Assembly: GCA_041484525.1 (NCBI GenBank)
Contig: JBGPHT010000276.1
Location: 1-5,171, forward strand
Direction of reading: 5' to 3'
Length of the DNA: 5,171 nt
From: JBGPHT01 sp041484525
GTDB taxonomy: Bacteria; Acidobacteriota; Terriglobia; Bryobacterales; Bryobacteraceae
The notes below the pieces were generated by a model. That model had not been told where the DNA came from, ran no database searches, and saw only the letters and a list, made by a program, of their open reading frames with translations. The position numbers and the translations under genes are program-made. Below, in pieces: positions 5,033 to 5,171 of the stretch. The number at the start of each line of letters is the position of its first letter. The first letter of the stretch is position 1.

Positions 5033-5171
5033 TAGCAGGCTGCGGAAAAACGCCCTTTTTCGGCCAAATTCGTAACTCTTGTTATGCCGAATCGAAGACA
5101 GACTACGCCTAAACTGCGCCGCAGACGACTAACTTGTTCTAACTGCGGCCCCTTTTGGCCGCTTTGCCCGC
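5033..5171. mobile_element. Probable end of an insertion element (partial, runs off the right edge)
   Basis: The HNH-like reading stops making sense at the tetranucleotide CTAG (5032-5035). The sequence that follows, beginning AGCAGGCTGCGGAAAAACGC, looks like the terminal repeat of a DDE-type insertion sequence; I cannot name the family and the opposite end is outside the window. Inside it is a bulged hairpin: ATTCG-TAAC (5068-5076), loop TCTT, GTTA (5081-5084), three unpaired bases, CGAAT (5088-5092). A second hairpin has arms GCGGCC (5145-5150) and GGCCGC (5157-5162). A plus-strand frame from ATG 5084 is open to the edge. Its product is arginine-rich with a C-x2-C pair (TCSNCG) and might be the start of a transposase, though it lacks a Shine-Dalgarno site. 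The call rests on the abrupt gene break plus general resemblance, so it is tentative. Confidence 0.42.

Noticed and set aside
1..5171. CRISPR array, tRNA or rRNA genes
   Set aside because: No regularly spaced direct repeats, no cloverleaf-forming segments and no rRNA-like conserved stretches were seen on either strand.

Overview
The window looks like chromosomal DNA from a GC-rich bacterium, most likely a proteobacterium. The core genes have strong G/C bias at third codon positions, promoter-like boxes of sigma-70 type, and protein families common in beta- and gamma-proteobacterial surface-sugar regions. I cannot name a genus. The composition is not uniform. The middle (about 480-3550) is clearly GC-rich, roughly two thirds G+C in a line I counted. 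The gene at 3705-4583 is visibly lower, about 45-52% in the lines I counted. The two ends carry broken genes and a possible mobile-element end.

Layout, left to right: (1) 3-80, the last 25 codons of an unidentified plus-strand gene. (2) 81-423, no convincing gene. (3) 424-810, minus strand, the N-terminal third of a PLP-dependent cysteine synthase-family enzyme, truncated and joined to unrelated sequence; a remnant. (4) A 35-bp divergent gap holding a perfect 8-bp-arm palindrome, then a complete RimJ/RimL-type GNAT acetyltransferase (846-1511), followed by a GC-rich hairpin. (5) A promoter-like region, then a tightly coupled pair. The first gene is a fused sugar N-acetyltransferase/3,4-ketoisomerase (FdtD/WxcM type, 1623-2576). 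The second is a membrane-anchored GT2 polyprenyl-phosphate glycosyltransferase (2573-3550). They overlap by ATGA. (6) 3551-3704, a gap with an unusual bulged 14-bp helix and a promoter-like -10 box close to the next start. (7) 3705-4583, an intact protein of 292 residues that I do not recognise. (8) 4584-4735, a gap between convergent genes. (9) 4736-5032, minus strand, the C-terminal part of an HNH/CxxC-type protein cut off near 5033. From there to 5171 lies sequence that looks like the end of an insertion element.

How the genes fit together: the acetyltransferase/isomerase would help make a dTDP-3-acetamido-3,6-dideoxyhexose. The next gene would load a sugar onto undecaprenyl phosphate for use on the outer side of the inner membrane. 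Together they suggest decoration of O-antigen, capsule or another surface glycan. The matching aminotransferase, the dTDP-glucose genes and a periplasmic transferase are not in the window. The flanks, with two truncated genes, an apparent element end and a compositionally foreign orphan gene, point to a rearranged accessory region. I found no CRISPR array, rRNA, tRNA or complete transposon. The candidates for something new are the 292-residue orphan protein and the structured element just upstream of it.
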